A stretch of 64,000 bases of DNA from Streptomyces longisporoflavus (GTDB taxonomy: Bacteria; Actinomycetota; Actinomycetes; Streptomycetales; Streptomycetaceae), in contig NZ_BMTR01000018.1 in the NCBI RefSeq assembly GCF_014649775.1, positions 119,372 to 183,371 on the forward strand. Reading direction: 5' to 3'. Each line of letters starts with the position of its first letter. Position 1 is the stretch's first letter. A program made the translations under genes and the position numbers. Positions 16,383 to 25,066 of this stretch are shown piece after piece. The notes beneath the pieces are model-generated. The model searched no databases, was not told the DNA's origin, and was given only the letters and a program-made list of their open reading frames with translations.

Positions 16383-17680
16383 CGACCTTGATGATGATCC
16401 TCGGCATAGTCGTCTTCGCGGTCGGGCTGCTGTTCTCGATCGCCTGGCACGAGCTGGGCCACCTGTCGACCGCCAAGCTGTTCGGCATCCGCGTGCCGCA
16501 GTACATGGTCGGCTTCGGCCCGACGATCTTCTCGCGCAAGAAGGGCGACACCGAGTACGGCATCAAGGCCATTCCCCTCGGCGGCTACATCCGCATGATC
16601 GGCATGTTCCCGCCGGGACCGGACGGCCGCCTGGAGGCGCGGTCCACCTCGCCCTGGCGCGGCATGATCGAGGACGCCCGGTCGGCCGCCTTCGAGGAGC
16701 TCAAGCCCGGCGACGAGACCCGCCTCTTCTACACGCGCAAGCCGTGGAAGCGCGTGATCGTGATGTTCGCGGGCCCGTTCATGAACCTCATCCTCGCCGT
16801 GGCGATCTTCCTCGGCGTGATGATGACGTTCGGCATCAGCACCCAGACGACGACGGTCGGCAAGGTGTCCGACTGCGTCATCCAGCAGAGCGAGAACCGC
16901 ACCAAGTGCGAGAAGGGCGACACGGCCGCGCCCGCCAAGGCCGCGGGGCTCAAGCTCGGCGACAAGATCGTGGGCTTCCAGGGGAAGCCCGTCGACGACT
17001 GGTCCACGCTCCAGGGGCAGATCCGCGAGACCATCGGCCCGGCCACCATCACGGTCGAGCGCGACGGCAAGCAGGTCGACCTGCACGCGAACCTCATCAA
17101 GAACCAGGTCAGCAAGACGGACGGCGACGGCGGCTACGTCGAGGGGAAGTACGTCTACGCGGGCTTCCTCGGCTTCACCCCCGCCACCGGCATCGTCAAA
17201 CAGGGCTTCGGCGACTCCGTGAACCGTATGGGCGACATGATGGAGAACGGCGTCGAGTCGCTCATCGCCCTGCCGTCCAAGGTGCCCGACCTGTGGGACG
17301 CGGCCTTCGGGGACGGCGACCGCAAGCAGGACTCCCCGATGGGCGTCGTCGGTGCGGCCCGGGTGGGCGGCGAGGTCTTCACCCTGGACATCCCGCCGGA
17401 GAACCAGGTCGCGATGATGCTGTTCCTGGTCGCGGGCTTCAACCTCTCCCTGTTCCTGTTCAACATGCTGCCGCTTCTGCCGCTCGACGGCGGGCACATC
17501 GCCGGGGCCCTGTGGGAGTCGGTCCGCCGCAAGGCGGCCAAGCTCCTGAAGCGGCCCGACCCGGGCCCCTTCGACGTCGCGAAACTGATGCCGGTCGCTT
17601 ATGTGGTGGCCGGGATCTTCATCTGCTTCACGATCCTCGTGCTGATCGCGGACGTAGTTAACCCGGTGAGAATTTCCTAG
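16379..17680 (+). CDS. rseP: Site-2 (RIP) membrane metalloprotease
   Basis: Intramembrane zinc protease of the M50 family, 433 residues. The catalytic HELGH is at residues 24-28 within the first membrane segment, a PDZ domain lies at about 180-260, and the second zinc-ligand motif reads NMLPLLPLDGGH at 362-373. A hydrophobic segment closes the C-terminus. Members cut membrane-bound anti-sigma factors and other single-pass proteins. It overlaps dxr by four bases, so the two are translated together. The symbol rseP is by homology; in mycobacteria the same protein is Rip1. An approximately 35-residue insert with two cysteines (around 160-185) sits between the second membrane segment and the PDZ domain. 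Confidence 0.92.
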   Translation: MTTLMMILGIVVFAVGLLFSIAWHELGHLSTAKLFGIRVPQYMVGFGPTIFSRKKGDTEYGIKAIPLGGYIRMIGMFPPGPDGRLEARSTSPWRGMIEDARSAAFEELKPGDETRLFYTRKPWKRVIVMFAGPFMNLILAVAIFLGVMMTFGISTQTTTVGKVSDCVIQQSENRTKCEKGDTAAPAKAAGLKLGDKIVGFQGKPVDDWSTLQGQIRETIGPATITVERDGKQVDLHANLIKNQVSKTDGDGGYVEGKYVYAGFLGFTPATGIVKQGFGDSVNRMGDMMENGVESLIALPSKVPDLWDAAFGDGDRKQDSPMGVVGAARVGGEVFTLDIPPENQVAMMLFLVAGFNLSLFLFNMLPLLPLDGGHIAGALWESVRRKAAKLLKRPDPGPFDVAKLMPVAYVVAGIFICFTILVLIADVVNPVRIS

Positions 17681-17695
17681 TAACGCGAAATTTGA

Positions 17696-17726
17696 GGCGG
17701 CCGGGCACTCTATGTGTCCGGTCGCC
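17696..17726 (+). terminator. Imperfect hairpin after the site-2 protease
   Basis: Twelve base pairs including two G-T wobbles (17696-17707 with 17715-17726) about 15 bases after the stop codon. It may end the dxr-rseP transcript or attenuate read-through into ispG. Confidence 0.5.
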
Positions 17727-17843
17727 CACCATTGGGTGGACTTGGGGACGGGATGTGCTCGGGCCCCGCGGGGTGCCGTAATCTCGAAGCCTGGAGCCCG
17801 CCGATCTCGGGACCTTGATCCACACCTTGGGGATGCACGCCAG

Positions 17844-19001
17844 ATGACTGCCGTTTCTCTCGGAATCCCGTCCGTACCGACCAAGCTCGCCGACCGCAGG
17901 GTCAGCCGCAAGATCCAGGTCGGTACGGTCGCCGTCGGCGGGGACGCACCGGTGTCGGTGCAGTCGATGACGACGACGCGTACGTCCGACATCGGGGCGA
18001 CGCTGCAGCAGATCGCGGAGCTGACCGCGTCCGGCTGCCAGATCGTGCGGGTCGCGTGTCCGACGCAGGACGACGCGGACGCCCTCGCGACCATCGCGCG
18101 GAAGTCGCAGATCCCGGTGATCGCCGACATCCACTTCCAGCCGAAGTACGTCTTCGCGGCGATCGACGCGGGCTGCGCCGCTGTCCGTGTGAACCCGGGC
18201 AACATCAAGCAGTTCGACGACAAGGTCAAGGAGATCGCGCGGGCCGCGAACGACGCGGGTACCCCGATCCGGATCGGCGTCAACGCGGGCTCCCTGGACG
18301 CGCGCCTCCTCAAGAAGTACGGCAAGGCCACCCCGGAGGCGCTCGTCGAGTCCGCCCTCTGGGAGGCGTCCCTCTTCGAGGAGCACGGCTTCCGGGACAT
18401 CAAGATCTCGGTCAAGCACAACGACCCGGTGGTCATGGTCAACGCCTACCGCCAGCTCGCCGCCGCCTGCGACTACCCCCTGCACCTCGGCGTGACCGAG
18501 GCGGGCCCCGCCTTCCAGGGCACGATCAAGTCGGCGGTCGCCTTCGGCGCGCTGCTCTCCGAGGGCATCGGCGACACGATCCGCGTCTCGCTCTCGGCCC
18601 CGCCGGTGGAGGAGATCAAGGTCGGCATCCAGATCCTGGAGTCCCTCAACCTCAAGCCGCGCCGCCTGGAGATCGTCTCCTGCCCGTCCTGCGGTCGCGC
18701 CCAGGTCGACGTGTACAAGCTGGCCGAGGAGGTCACCGCGGGCCTGGACGGCATGGAGGTGCCCCTCCGCGTGGCCGTCATGGGCTGCGTCGTGAACGGC
18801 CCCGGCGAGGCCCGCGAGGCGGATCTCGGCGTCGCGTCCGGCAACGGCAAGGGGCAGATCTTCGTCAAGGGCGAGGTCATCAAGACCGTCCCCGAGTCGA
18901 AGATCGTGGAGACCCTCATCGAAGAGGCGATGAAGATCGCCGAGCAGATGGAGAAGGACGGGATTCCCTCCGGGGAGCCGACTGTGGCCGTCGCCGGCTA
19001 G
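17844..19001 (+). CDS. ispG: 4-hydroxy-3-methylbut-2-en-1-yl diphosphate synthase
   Basis: Iron-sulfur enzyme of the MEP pathway (GcpE), 385 residues. It reductively opens methylerythritol cyclodiphosphate to HMBPP. The [4Fe-4S] ligands are C280 and C283 in SCPSCGR and C315 in MGCVVNGPGEA, with the nearby catalytic glutamate E322. The N-terminal half is the expected TIM barrel (QSMTTTRTSD at 40-49). ATG 17844 is chosen because the conserved N-terminus starts there. It is 163 bases after the protease gene, so it may have its own promoter. Confidence 0.95.
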   Translation: MTAVSLGIPSVPTKLADRRVSRKIQVGTVAVGGDAPVSVQSMTTTRTSDIGATLQQIAELTASGCQIVRVACPTQDDADALATIARKSQIPVIADIHFQPKYVFAAIDAGCAAVRVNPGNIKQFDDKVKEIARAANDAGTPIRIGVNAGSLDARLLKKYGKATPEALVESALWEASLFEEHGFRDIKISVKHNDPVVMVNAYRQLAAACDYPLHLGVTEAGPAFQGTIKSAVAFGALLSEGIGDTIRVSLSAPPVEEIKVGIQILESLNLKPRRLEIVSCPSCGRAQVDVYKLAEEVTAGLDGMEVPLRVAVMGCVVNGPGEAREADLGVASGNGKGQIFVKGEVIKTVPESKIVETLIEEAMKIAEQMEKDGIPSGEPTVAVAG

Positions 19002-19031
19002 TCCGCTGCGCTCGGCTCGAACCGCGATCTC

Positions 19032-19063
19032 CGGGCCCCGCCACTATCCGGTGGCGGGGCCCG
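19032..19063 (+). terminator. Terminator of ispG
   Basis: A perfect 13-bp inverted repeat (19032-19044 with 19051-19063) with a six-base loop, 30 bases after the stop codon. Confidence 0.85.
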
Positions 19064-19198
19064 CGCGTTGCCGCCCCCGAGAGCCCCTGTCCCCTCCCAC
19101 CCCAACCTCTACGCCCACCACGCTCCCGAACGACCACTCCGTGGCAAGGCACCCCCCGCCCGCGGCAAGGCCCCCCCCGCCCAGCCATGGAGAGCCCC

Positions 19199-19400
19199 AG
19201 CCAGGCAAGGCGACGGCCCTCACCAGGCAGGGCGACGGCCCCCCGCCAGGCAAGGCGACGGCCCTCACCAGGCAGGGCGACGGCCCCCCGCCAGGCAGGG
19301 CGACGGCCCCCCGCCAGGCAGGGCGACGGCCCCCCGCCAGGCAAGGCGGCACCCCCCCCGGCCAAGCAAGGCGGCACCCCCCGGCCAGGCAAGGCGCCCC
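19199..19400. repeat. GC-rich minisatellite, unit about 22-25 bp
   Basis: About seven head-to-tail units of the form CCAGGCARGGCGACGGCCC plus a variable C-rich tail; the central three copies are almost identical and the outer ones degenerate. Single-base drift (AAGG versus AGGG, GACGGC versus GGCACC) separates them. The array fills most of the 488-base gap between the ispG stop and the next gene. Open frames crossing it on both strands are repeat artefacts. No spacers, so it is not a CRISPR. Confidence 0.9.
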
Positions 19401-19489
19401 CTCGGGCAAGGCGAGGTCCCAGGGGGCGAAAGGCAGACCGCACAAGGCGCCCCCGCCAGGTACAGTGCGGAGGAGATCAGCAGACTGTC

Positions 19490-20356
19490 ATGGTGAGGCC
19501 CCCGCACGTGTTGACTCAGACCACCACCAGGGTCCTTGAACCGAGTGACCTGGACGCCGCGCTCGCCGTGCTCGACCGCGAGCCGGTGGCCAACGCCTTC
19601 GTGACCTCCCGGGTCCGGGTCGCGGGCCTCGACCCCTGGCGGCTCGGCGGCGAGATGTGGGGCTGGTACCAGGACGGAATGCTGGAGTCGCTCTGCTATG
19701 CGGGCGCGAACCTCGTCCCGATCTGCGCGACCCCGCGAGCGATCCGCGCCTTCGCGGACCGCGCCCGCAGGGCAGGCCGCCGCTGCTCGTCCATAGTCGG
19801 CCCCGCCGAGCCCACCGCCCAGCTCTGGCGCCTCCTCGAACCCTCCTGGGGCCCCGCCCGCGAAGTCCGCGCCCAGCAGCCCCTGATGGTCACAGACCGG
19901 CTCCCGGCGGACATCGAACCCGATCCGTACGTCCGTCGCGTCCGCAAGGACGAGATGGAGACGATCATGCCCGCGTGCGTGGCGATGTTCACCGAGGAGG
20001 TCGGCATCTCGCCCCTCGCCGGCGACGGCGGCCTGCTCTACCAGGCCCGCGTCGCCGAACTGGTGGGCGCCGGCCGCTCCTTCGCGCGCCTCGACCGCGA
20101 CGGCAAGGTCATCTTCAAGGCCGAGATCGGCGCGGCCACGGCGCAGGCCTGCCAGGTGCAGGGCGTCTGGGTGGCCCCCGAGTACCGCGGCCAGGGCTAC
20201 GCGGCGCCCGGCATGGCAGCCGTCCTGCGCTACGCCCTCGCGGACGTCTCCCCGGTCGTCAGCCTCTACGTCAACGACTTCAACACCGCGGCCAGGGCGG
20301 CGTACCGCCGGGTCGGGTTCCAGGAGGTCGGGGCGTTCATGAGTGTCCTGTTCTAG
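19490..20356 (+). CDS. GNAT-family N-acetyltransferase
   Basis: Acyl-CoA dependent acetyltransferase, about 288 residues. The C-terminal half carries the GNAT acetyl-CoA motif, VWVAPEYRGQGYA with the R/Q-x-x-G-x-G/A loop, followed by NDFNTAARAAYRRVGF, the usual last beta-alpha unit. The N-terminal half resembles a second, divergent domain seen in two-domain GNAT proteins (DUF4081-like). ATG 19490 is used, but its Shine-Dalgarno (GGAGGAG at 19469-19475) is 14 bases away; GTG 19508, nine bases after an AGG, is an equally possible start. Substrate unknown. It precedes a second, unrelated GNAT gene and proS. Confidence 0.8.
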   Translation: MVRPPHVLTQTTTRVLEPSDLDAALAVLDREPVANAFVTSRVRVAGLDPWRLGGEMWGWYQDGMLESLCYAGANLVPICATPRAIRAFADRARRAGRRCSSIVGPAEPTAQLWRLLEPSWGPAREVRAQQPLMVTDRLPADIEPDPYVRRVRKDEMETIMPACVAMFTEEVGISPLAGDGGLLYQARVAELVGAGRSFARLDRDGKVIFKAEIGAATAQACQVQGVWVAPEYRGQGYAAPGMAAVLRYALADVSPVVSLYVNDFNTAARAAYRRVGFQEVGAFMSVLF

Positions 20357-20440
20357 CTCCCCTCTTCAAGCCCCGCCGCGACTCCGGCGACCCGCACCGC
20401 GCCCCTCACGTACCCACGTCCGCGAGTTAAAGTTCGGCGC

Positions 20441-20986
20441 ATGACTGACGACGTCGTGATCGGGCCCCTGGACCTCGCCACGCACGTGGACGAAGCGCTG
20501 CGGGTGCAGGCCCATGCCTTCGGGCTCAGCGACGACGAGGTGTCCGTACGGCGGCAGATCGTGCTGCGGCACATCACCTACCCCGGCGCCCGCGCGCTGG
20601 GCGCCACCACCCCCGAGGGACGGCTCGTCGGGTTCGTCTACGGCATGCCCAACGACCGCGGCCACTGGTGGTCCACGGTCGTCGAGCCGTATCTGCGGGC
20701 CGGTGGCCTGGACGAATGGCTCGACGACTCCTTCGTGATCACCGAGCTCCACGTGCAGCCCGGCCACCAGAATCGCGGAGTCGGCCGCACACTGATCACC
20801 ACCATCACGGACGCCGTCCACCAGCCCCGCTCGATCCTCTCCGCCATCGACACGGAGAGCCCCGCACGCGGCCTCTACCGCTCCCTCGGGTACACGGATC
20901 TGGCCCGCAACGTCCAGTTCCCCAGCGCCTCCAGGCCGTACGCGGTGATGGGTGCGCCCCTGCCGCTGAGGCGGCCGGGAACCTAA
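20441..20986 (+). CDS. GNAT-family N-acetyltransferase
   Basis: A 181-residue single-domain GNAT protein. The acetyl-CoA motif is LHVQPGHQNRGVGRTLI near residues 103-119, and SPARGLYRSLGY near 143-154 forms the C-terminal part of the fold. It is not a close paralogue of the longer acetyltransferase upstream. Substrate unknown; small-molecule or protein acetylation are both possible. It may be read from the same transcript as the neighbouring acetyltransferase (84-base gap). Confidence 0.8.
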   Translation: MTDDVVIGPLDLATHVDEALRVQAHAFGLSDDEVSVRRQIVLRHITYPGARALGATTPEGRLVGFVYGMPNDRGHWWSTVVEPYLRAGGLDEWLDDSFVITELHVQPGHQNRGVGRTLITTITDAVHQPRSILSAIDTESPARGLYRSLGYTDLARNVQFPSASRPYAVMGAPLPLRRPGT

Positions 20987-21055
20987 CCGATTTCCGCCCG
21001 CGCCCGGGCCACGCGTAACCTCCTGCTCATCAACCTTTCCACGCAGGAGTTCACC

Positions 21056-22750
21056 ATGGCCCAGGTCCAGCGCATGTCCCGATTGATGATCAAGACACTG
21101 CGCGACGACCCGGCGGACGCAGAGACGCTCAACCACAAGCTCCTCGTCCGGGCCGGATACGTCCGCCGCACCGCCGCAGGCATCTGGTCCTGGCTGCCGC
21201 TCGGCAAGAAGGTCCTGGAGAACATCACCCACGTCGTGCGCGAGGAGATGGACGCCATCGGCGCCCAGGAAGTCCTCCTGCCCGCGCTCCTGCCCAAGGA
21301 GTCGTACGACGCGACGGGCCGCTACGACGAGTACGGCGACCTGCTCTTCCGCCTCAAGGACCGCAAGGGCGCGGACTACCTCCTCGGTCCCACGCACGAG
21401 GAGATCTTCACCCAGATCGTCAAGGACCAGTGCTCGTCCTACAAGGACCTGCCGGTGATCCTCTACCAGATCCAGACGAAGTACCGCGACGAGGCCCGCC
21501 CCCGCGCCGGTGTGCTCCGTGGCCGCGAGTTCCAGATGAAGGACTCGTACTCCTTCGACACGACGGATGAGGGCCTCGCCGCCTCGTACGACCTGCACCG
21601 CGCCGCGTACATCAAGATCTTCGAGCGTCTCGGCCTCGACCACCGCATCGTCTCCGCCGTCTCCGGCGCGATGGGCGGCTCGGCATCCGAGGAGTTCCTG
21701 GCGCCCGCGCCGGCCGGTGAGGACACGTTCGTGGACTGCCCCGCGTGCGACTACGCGGCCAACACCGAGGCCGTGTCCTTCGTCGCCGCGCCGGTTGACG
21801 GCTCCGCGCACGGCCCCGTCGAGGACCTGGACACCCCCGACACCCCGACCATCGAGACGCTCGCGGCGCACCTGGGCGTGCCCGCGTCCGCGACCCTGAA
21901 GAACCTCCTGGTCAAGGTCGACGGCGAGATCGTCGCCGTGGGCGTCCCCGGCGACCGCGAGGTCGACCTCGGCAAGCTCGGCGAGCACCTGTCGCCCGCC
22001 GTCGTGGAACTGGTGACGGCCGAGGACTTCGAGGGCCGCGACGATCTCGTACGCGGCTACGTCGGCCCGCAGGGCCTGGAGAAGGTCCGCTACATCGCCG
22101 ACCCGCGAGTGGCGGCCGGCACGGCCTGGATCACCGGCGCGAACAAGGTCAACACGCACGCGAAGAACGTCGTCGCGGGCCGTGACTTCGAGGTCGACGA
22201 ATACCTCGACGTCGTGGTCGTCGAGGAGGGCGACCCCTGCCCCAAGTGCGGCACGGGACTGAAGCTGGACCGCGCCATCGAGATCGGCCACATCTTCCAG
22301 CTGGGCCGCAAGTTCGCCGACGCCTTCCAGCTGGACGTCCTCGGCCAGCAGGGCAAGCCGGTCCGCGTGACCATGGGCTCGTACGGCATCGGCGTCTCGC
22401 GCGCGGTGGCGGCGCTCGCCGAGCAGACGGCGGACGAGAAGGGTCTGTGCTGGCCCAAGGAGATCGCCCCCGCCGACGTCCACGTGGTGGCCGCGGGCAA
22501 GGCGCTCCAGACGGAGCTGGCCCTCGACGTCTCCGAGCAGCTGAACGCGGCGGGTGTACGGGTCCTGGTCGACGACCGCGCAGGCGTCTCGCCCGGCGTG
22601 AAGTTCACGGACGCGGAGCTGATCGGTGTCCCCACCATCCTGGTGGCGGGTCGTCGCTCTGCCGAGGGTGTGGTGGAGCTGAAGGACCGGCGGACCGGGG
22701 AGCGCGAGGAGCTGACGGTGGCAGAGGCGATCGCGCGCCTGACTGCCTGA
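21056..22750 (+). CDS. proS: Prolyl-tRNA synthetase (bacterial type)
   Basis: Class II aminoacyl-tRNA synthetase, 564 residues, which charges tRNA-Pro. Motif 1 and 2 regions are intact (RDEARPRAGVLRGREFQMKD around residues 145-165), motif 3 contains GSYGIGVSR near 442-450, and the long middle region (about 225-395) is the INS editing domain that hydrolyses mischarged Ala-tRNA. This insertion marks the bacterial rather than the archaeal/eukaryal form. ATG has AGGAG six bases upstream. It ends in a very strong hairpin and is followed by minus-strand genes. Confidence 0.96.
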   Translation: MAQVQRMSRLMIKTLRDDPADAETLNHKLLVRAGYVRRTAAGIWSWLPLGKKVLENITHVVREEMDAIGAQEVLLPALLPKESYDATGRYDEYGDLLFRLKDRKGADYLLGPTHEEIFTQIVKDQCSSYKDLPVILYQIQTKYRDEARPRAGVLRGREFQMKDSYSFDTTDEGLAASYDLHRAAYIKIFERLGLDHRIVSAVSGAMGGSASEEFLAPAPAGEDTFVDCPACDYAANTEAVSFVAAPVDGSAHGPVEDLDTPDTPTIETLAAHLGVPASATLKNLLVKVDGEIVAVGVPGDREVDLGKLGEHLSPAVVELVTAEDFEGRDDLVRGYVGPQGLEKVRYIADPRVAAGTAWITGANKVNTHAKNVVAGRDFEVDEYLDVVVVEEGDPCPKCGTGLKLDRAIEIGHIFQLGRKFADAFQLDVLGQQGKPVRVTMGSYGIGVSRAVAALAEQTADEKGLCWPKEIAPADVHVVAAGKALQTELALDVSEQLNAAGVRVLVDDRAGVSPGVKFTDAELIGVPTILVAGRRSAEGVVELKDRRTGEREELTVAEAIARLTA

Positions 22751-22764
22751 CGCATGCACTGCTG

Positions 22765-22806
22765 AAACGTCGGACGGGCTGAATGATTTCAGCCCGTCCG
22801 ACGTTT
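22765..22806. terminator. Strong bidirectional hairpin between proS and the kinase-like gene
   Basis: A perfect 19-bp inverted repeat (22765-22783 with 22788-22806) with loop TGAT, starting 14 bases after the proS stop. A-rich/T-rich ends (AAACG and CGTTT) give it an intrinsic-terminator look in both directions, fitting the convergent genes. The arm AGCCCGTCCGACGTTTGAGG resembles a palindromic element I remember as scattered through Streptomyces genomes. Confidence 0.9.
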
Positions 22807-22871
22807 GAGGACGAACTCGGCGAAGCCGGTGATCGGGGTACGCAAAAGGCCCCCGCGCCAGAAGAAGGCGC

Positions 22872-23765
22872 CTACAGCCACCCCGCGAACTCCAGCAACA
22901 GCTCCGCATCCTGCTCACGCCCCACCCGGCGGGCCCGCACCCCGGACTCCACGGCCCGGAACAAGGTCCACCCCCGCAGCCGCTCCTGATCCACGTCCAG
23001 AGACTCGGCCAGCTTCTTCACCCGGCGGCGGGTGATCGACGCCCCCGAGGGCGAGGCGATCAGGTCCTCGACGCGGTCGCGTACGAGGCGCGCCAGGTCG
23101 AAGGCGGGCTCCCCGACCACCGGGTCGGGGCCCACGGCCAGCCACGGCACCCGGTCACCCTGCAGAACCTTGCTCTGCCGGAACGTGCCGTGCAGCAGCC
23201 GCACCTCCACATCCCCGGCGAGCAGCTCCTCCCGGGCGGAGAGCGCCGCGTCCACCAGCGGCGCCACCTCCCCATCGGCAGCGGCCCGCATCGCGTCGGC
23301 CTGCCGTCCCGTCCGCTCGGTGACCGTCTCGAAACGGTGGTCCGTGGGCGGTTCCACCCACAGCCGCCGCAGCGTGCCCGCCGCTTCGAGCAGAGCCTTG
23401 GCCTCGGGCAGCGAACGGACCGACACATCGCGGTGCAGCCGTTCGAGGAGGAGGGCCCCGTCCGCAGCGGAGGGGTCCAGGAGCCGTACGGCACCGAACC
23501 CGTTCCAGTGCGCCAGCGCGGCCCGCTCGCTCTCCGGCCGCGACCTCGGCGGCACCAGCTTCAGAACGGCGGGCGTGTCGTCGGCGAGGCGCACGAGGAT
23601 GACGAGGCTGCTGCGCCCGCCGGGCACGTGGACCCGCTCGACGGTCAACTCGCGTAGGGAGACGGCCTGTTCAGCCGCCTCGGGCAGCTTCGCCAGCCAG
23701 TCGTCGCCGTCCTGCGCCGTCTCACCGAGAGCGGTGACCAGACGCTGGGGCGGTTCGAGAGCCAT
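22872..23765 (-). CDS. Aminoglycoside phosphotransferase-like protein with altered catalytic motifs
   Basis: A 297-residue protein with the kinase fold of APH(6)/hydroxyurea-type phosphotransferases. The nucleotide lysine region AVLKLVPP (K69) is kept, as is the GEPAFDLARLV segment near 218-228. The catalytic loop, normally HGDLHxxN, reads HGTFRQSK at 192-199, so the catalytic Asp is T194 and the metal-binding Asn is K199; the second metal-binding motif, normally (I)DP, reads VGP with G212. All three catalytic residues are thus replaced, suggesting a pseudokinase. The ATG follows AGGAAGGG by about 12 bases. Convergent with proS and followed upstream by two minus-strand genes. Confidence 0.75.
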   Translation of the reverse strand: MALEPPQRLVTALGETAQDGDDWLAKLPEAAEQAVSLRELTVERVHVPGGRSSLVILVRLADDTPAVLKLVPPRSRPESERAALAHWNGFGAVRLLDPSAADGALLLERLHRDVSVRSLPEAKALLEAAGTLRRLWVEPPTDHRFETVTERTGRQADAMRAAADGEVAPLVDAALSAREELLAGDVEVRLLHGTFRQSKVLQGDRVPWLAVGPDPVVGEPAFDLARLVRDRVEDLIASPSGASITRRRVKKLAESLDVDQERLRGWTLFRAVESGVRARRVGREQDAELLLEFAGWL

Positions 23766-23792
23766 ACGCGAGGTGTTCCCTTCCTGAGCGGG

Positions 23793-24251
23793 TTAGGCCT
23801 TGGGTGCCGAGGAGCCAGGAGTGGCGGCACGCTCGGCGAGACCAGGGAAGGCTACGCTCCCCCCGCGCCACCGCGCCGCACGGACCGCCGCCTCCCGCAG
23901 CGCCTCGGCCGCCCGCCCGCGCCGGGCACCCGTGGAAGCGCGTACGAGATCCGAGTAGACCCCCGCGACCCGCTCCTCAAGCTGCGCCGCGAGCCGTGCG
24001 GCCGCCGCCGAGTCCGGCACCGCGAACGGCAGCGCGTAGGCGGCAGCCGACGCCTCGGGCTCGCCGCCCAGGTCGCGCACGGCGCGCTGCAGCTCGTCGC
24101 GCCGGGCGCGATGGGCGTCGTACGCCGTGCGCGCCTCGGCCCTGCGCGCCTCGCCGATCCGGCCGCCGACGACACCGAAGCCGTACACGGCGGCGTGCTC
24201 GGCGCCGAGTGCCGCCTGTACCGCCCGCAACTCGTCCTTGGAATCGCTCAC
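23793..24251 (-). CDS. Ferritin-like domain protein (DUF4439)
   Basis: A 152-residue, alanine-rich, mainly helical protein matching the DUF4439 ferritin-like family. Carboxylate/histidine pairs that could bind metal are visible, for example E18-H19 in LGAEHAAVYG. No signal peptide. The GTG start overlaps the stop of the lipoprotein gene (GTGA), so the two are translated together and probably act together at the cell envelope. Biochemical role is not known. Confidence 0.75.
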   Translation of the reverse strand: MSDSKDELRAVQAALGAEHAAVYGFGVVGGRIGEARRAEARTAYDAHRARRDELQRAVRDLGGEPEASAAAYALPFAVPDSAAAARLAAQLEERVAGVYSDLVRASTGARRGRAAEALREAAVRAARWRGGSVAFPGLAERAATPGSSAPKA

Positions 24252-24787
24252 TTGTCGCCCTCCGTCAGCAGGTACGCGTGCGCCGCGCCCGCGGCGGCCA
24301 CCGACGCGAGCAGCCTCGCCAGCTCCGCGGGCGCGTCGAGCAGCGCGTGCCCGCGCTGCTTCGCGAGCTCGCGCTCGGCCTCGGCGAGGTCCCGCACGGC
24401 GTCCTTCTCGTCCTTCGGGACGGACGCCTTCGGCGCGGGAGAGCCGGAGGCGGCGGGCGAACCGGACGGCGAAGGCGGGGGAGCGGCCCCCTCGGCGAGG
24501 GCCGCGGCGTGCCGCTTCACCTCCGACCGCAGCGGATCGAGCCGCCCGGCCAGGCCGGGATGCGCGGCGAGGACGGCGTCGTACCGTCCGAGCAGGTCCT
24601 TGCTGTCCCCGGCGGCGCGGGCACGGAGCCGCGCGGCGGCGGACGAGCGTTCGGCGGCGTCCGCGGAGTCGGAGTCGGAGCAGCCCGAGAGCAGCACGGC
24701 CCCGGCCGCTCCGGCGGCGGCCCCGGTCAGCAGACTCCTCCGGCGCGGGCCCGGGCGGGCGTGCGAGGGGGTGGGATACGACGGCAC
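24248..24787 (-). CDS. Tat-exported lipoprotein
   Basis: A 179-residue putative lipoprotein. The N-terminus carries a twin-arginine signal (RRRSLLTGAAAG at about 15-26) ending in the lipobox LLSGC, with the lipidated cysteine at about 36. The mature part is helical with a proline/serine linker in the middle (PPPSPSGSPAASGSP). It begins with GTG and overlaps the DUF4439 gene. A helical ferritin-like fold similar to its partner is possible. It is divergent from rimP across a 279-base GC-rich gap. Confidence 0.75.
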   Translation of the reverse strand: MPSYPTPSHARPGPRRRSLLTGAAAGAAGAVLLSGCSDSDSADAAERSSAAARLRARAAGDSKDLLGRYDAVLAAHPGLAGRLDPLRSEVKRHAAALAEGAAPPPSPSGSPAASGSPAPKASVPKDEKDAVRDLAEAERELAKQRGHALLDAPAELARLLASVAAAGAAHAYLLTEGDK

Positions 24788-25066
24788 AGCAGACGTCCTC
24801 GGCAGGAAGGCCAGAAAGGCAGGCAGTCAGAAGGTGGGCGGGCGAAGCCGGGCGGGAGCCCGGTGATCACCGTACCTTCGGCCGGGCCTCGTACTCGTGA
24901 GCGGCTCGAAGCCGGGTGACCGGCATCCCGGCAGCGGGCGGACGGCGGGCGGGCGACAGGCGGTCGGCGGGCGGACAGCGGGCGGCAACACCCCTCGGGA
25001 CCGGATACCCTTTGACCTGACACACGACGATCCCACAACAGCACACGCGGCCGAGGAGTCACCCGG
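24788..25066. other. Divergent gap, G-rich, before rimP
   Basis: Contains a run of GGCGG-type repeats (about 24935-24990) and a TACCCT box (25006-25011) that could be a -10 for rimP, but no matching -35. No gene is seen. Confidence 0.4.

Noticed and set aside
19199..19400. Possible CRISPR array
   Set aside because: Units are head to tail without unique spacers, degenerate gradually, and no cas genes are present.
18916..19539. Several frames through the 19.2-kb repeats on both strands
   Set aside because: Their products are only the translated repeat; no start signal and no non-repeat domain.
22872..23765. Naming this gene as an antibiotic-resistance phosphotransferase
   Set aside because: The catalytic Asp, Asn and metal-binding Asp are all replaced.
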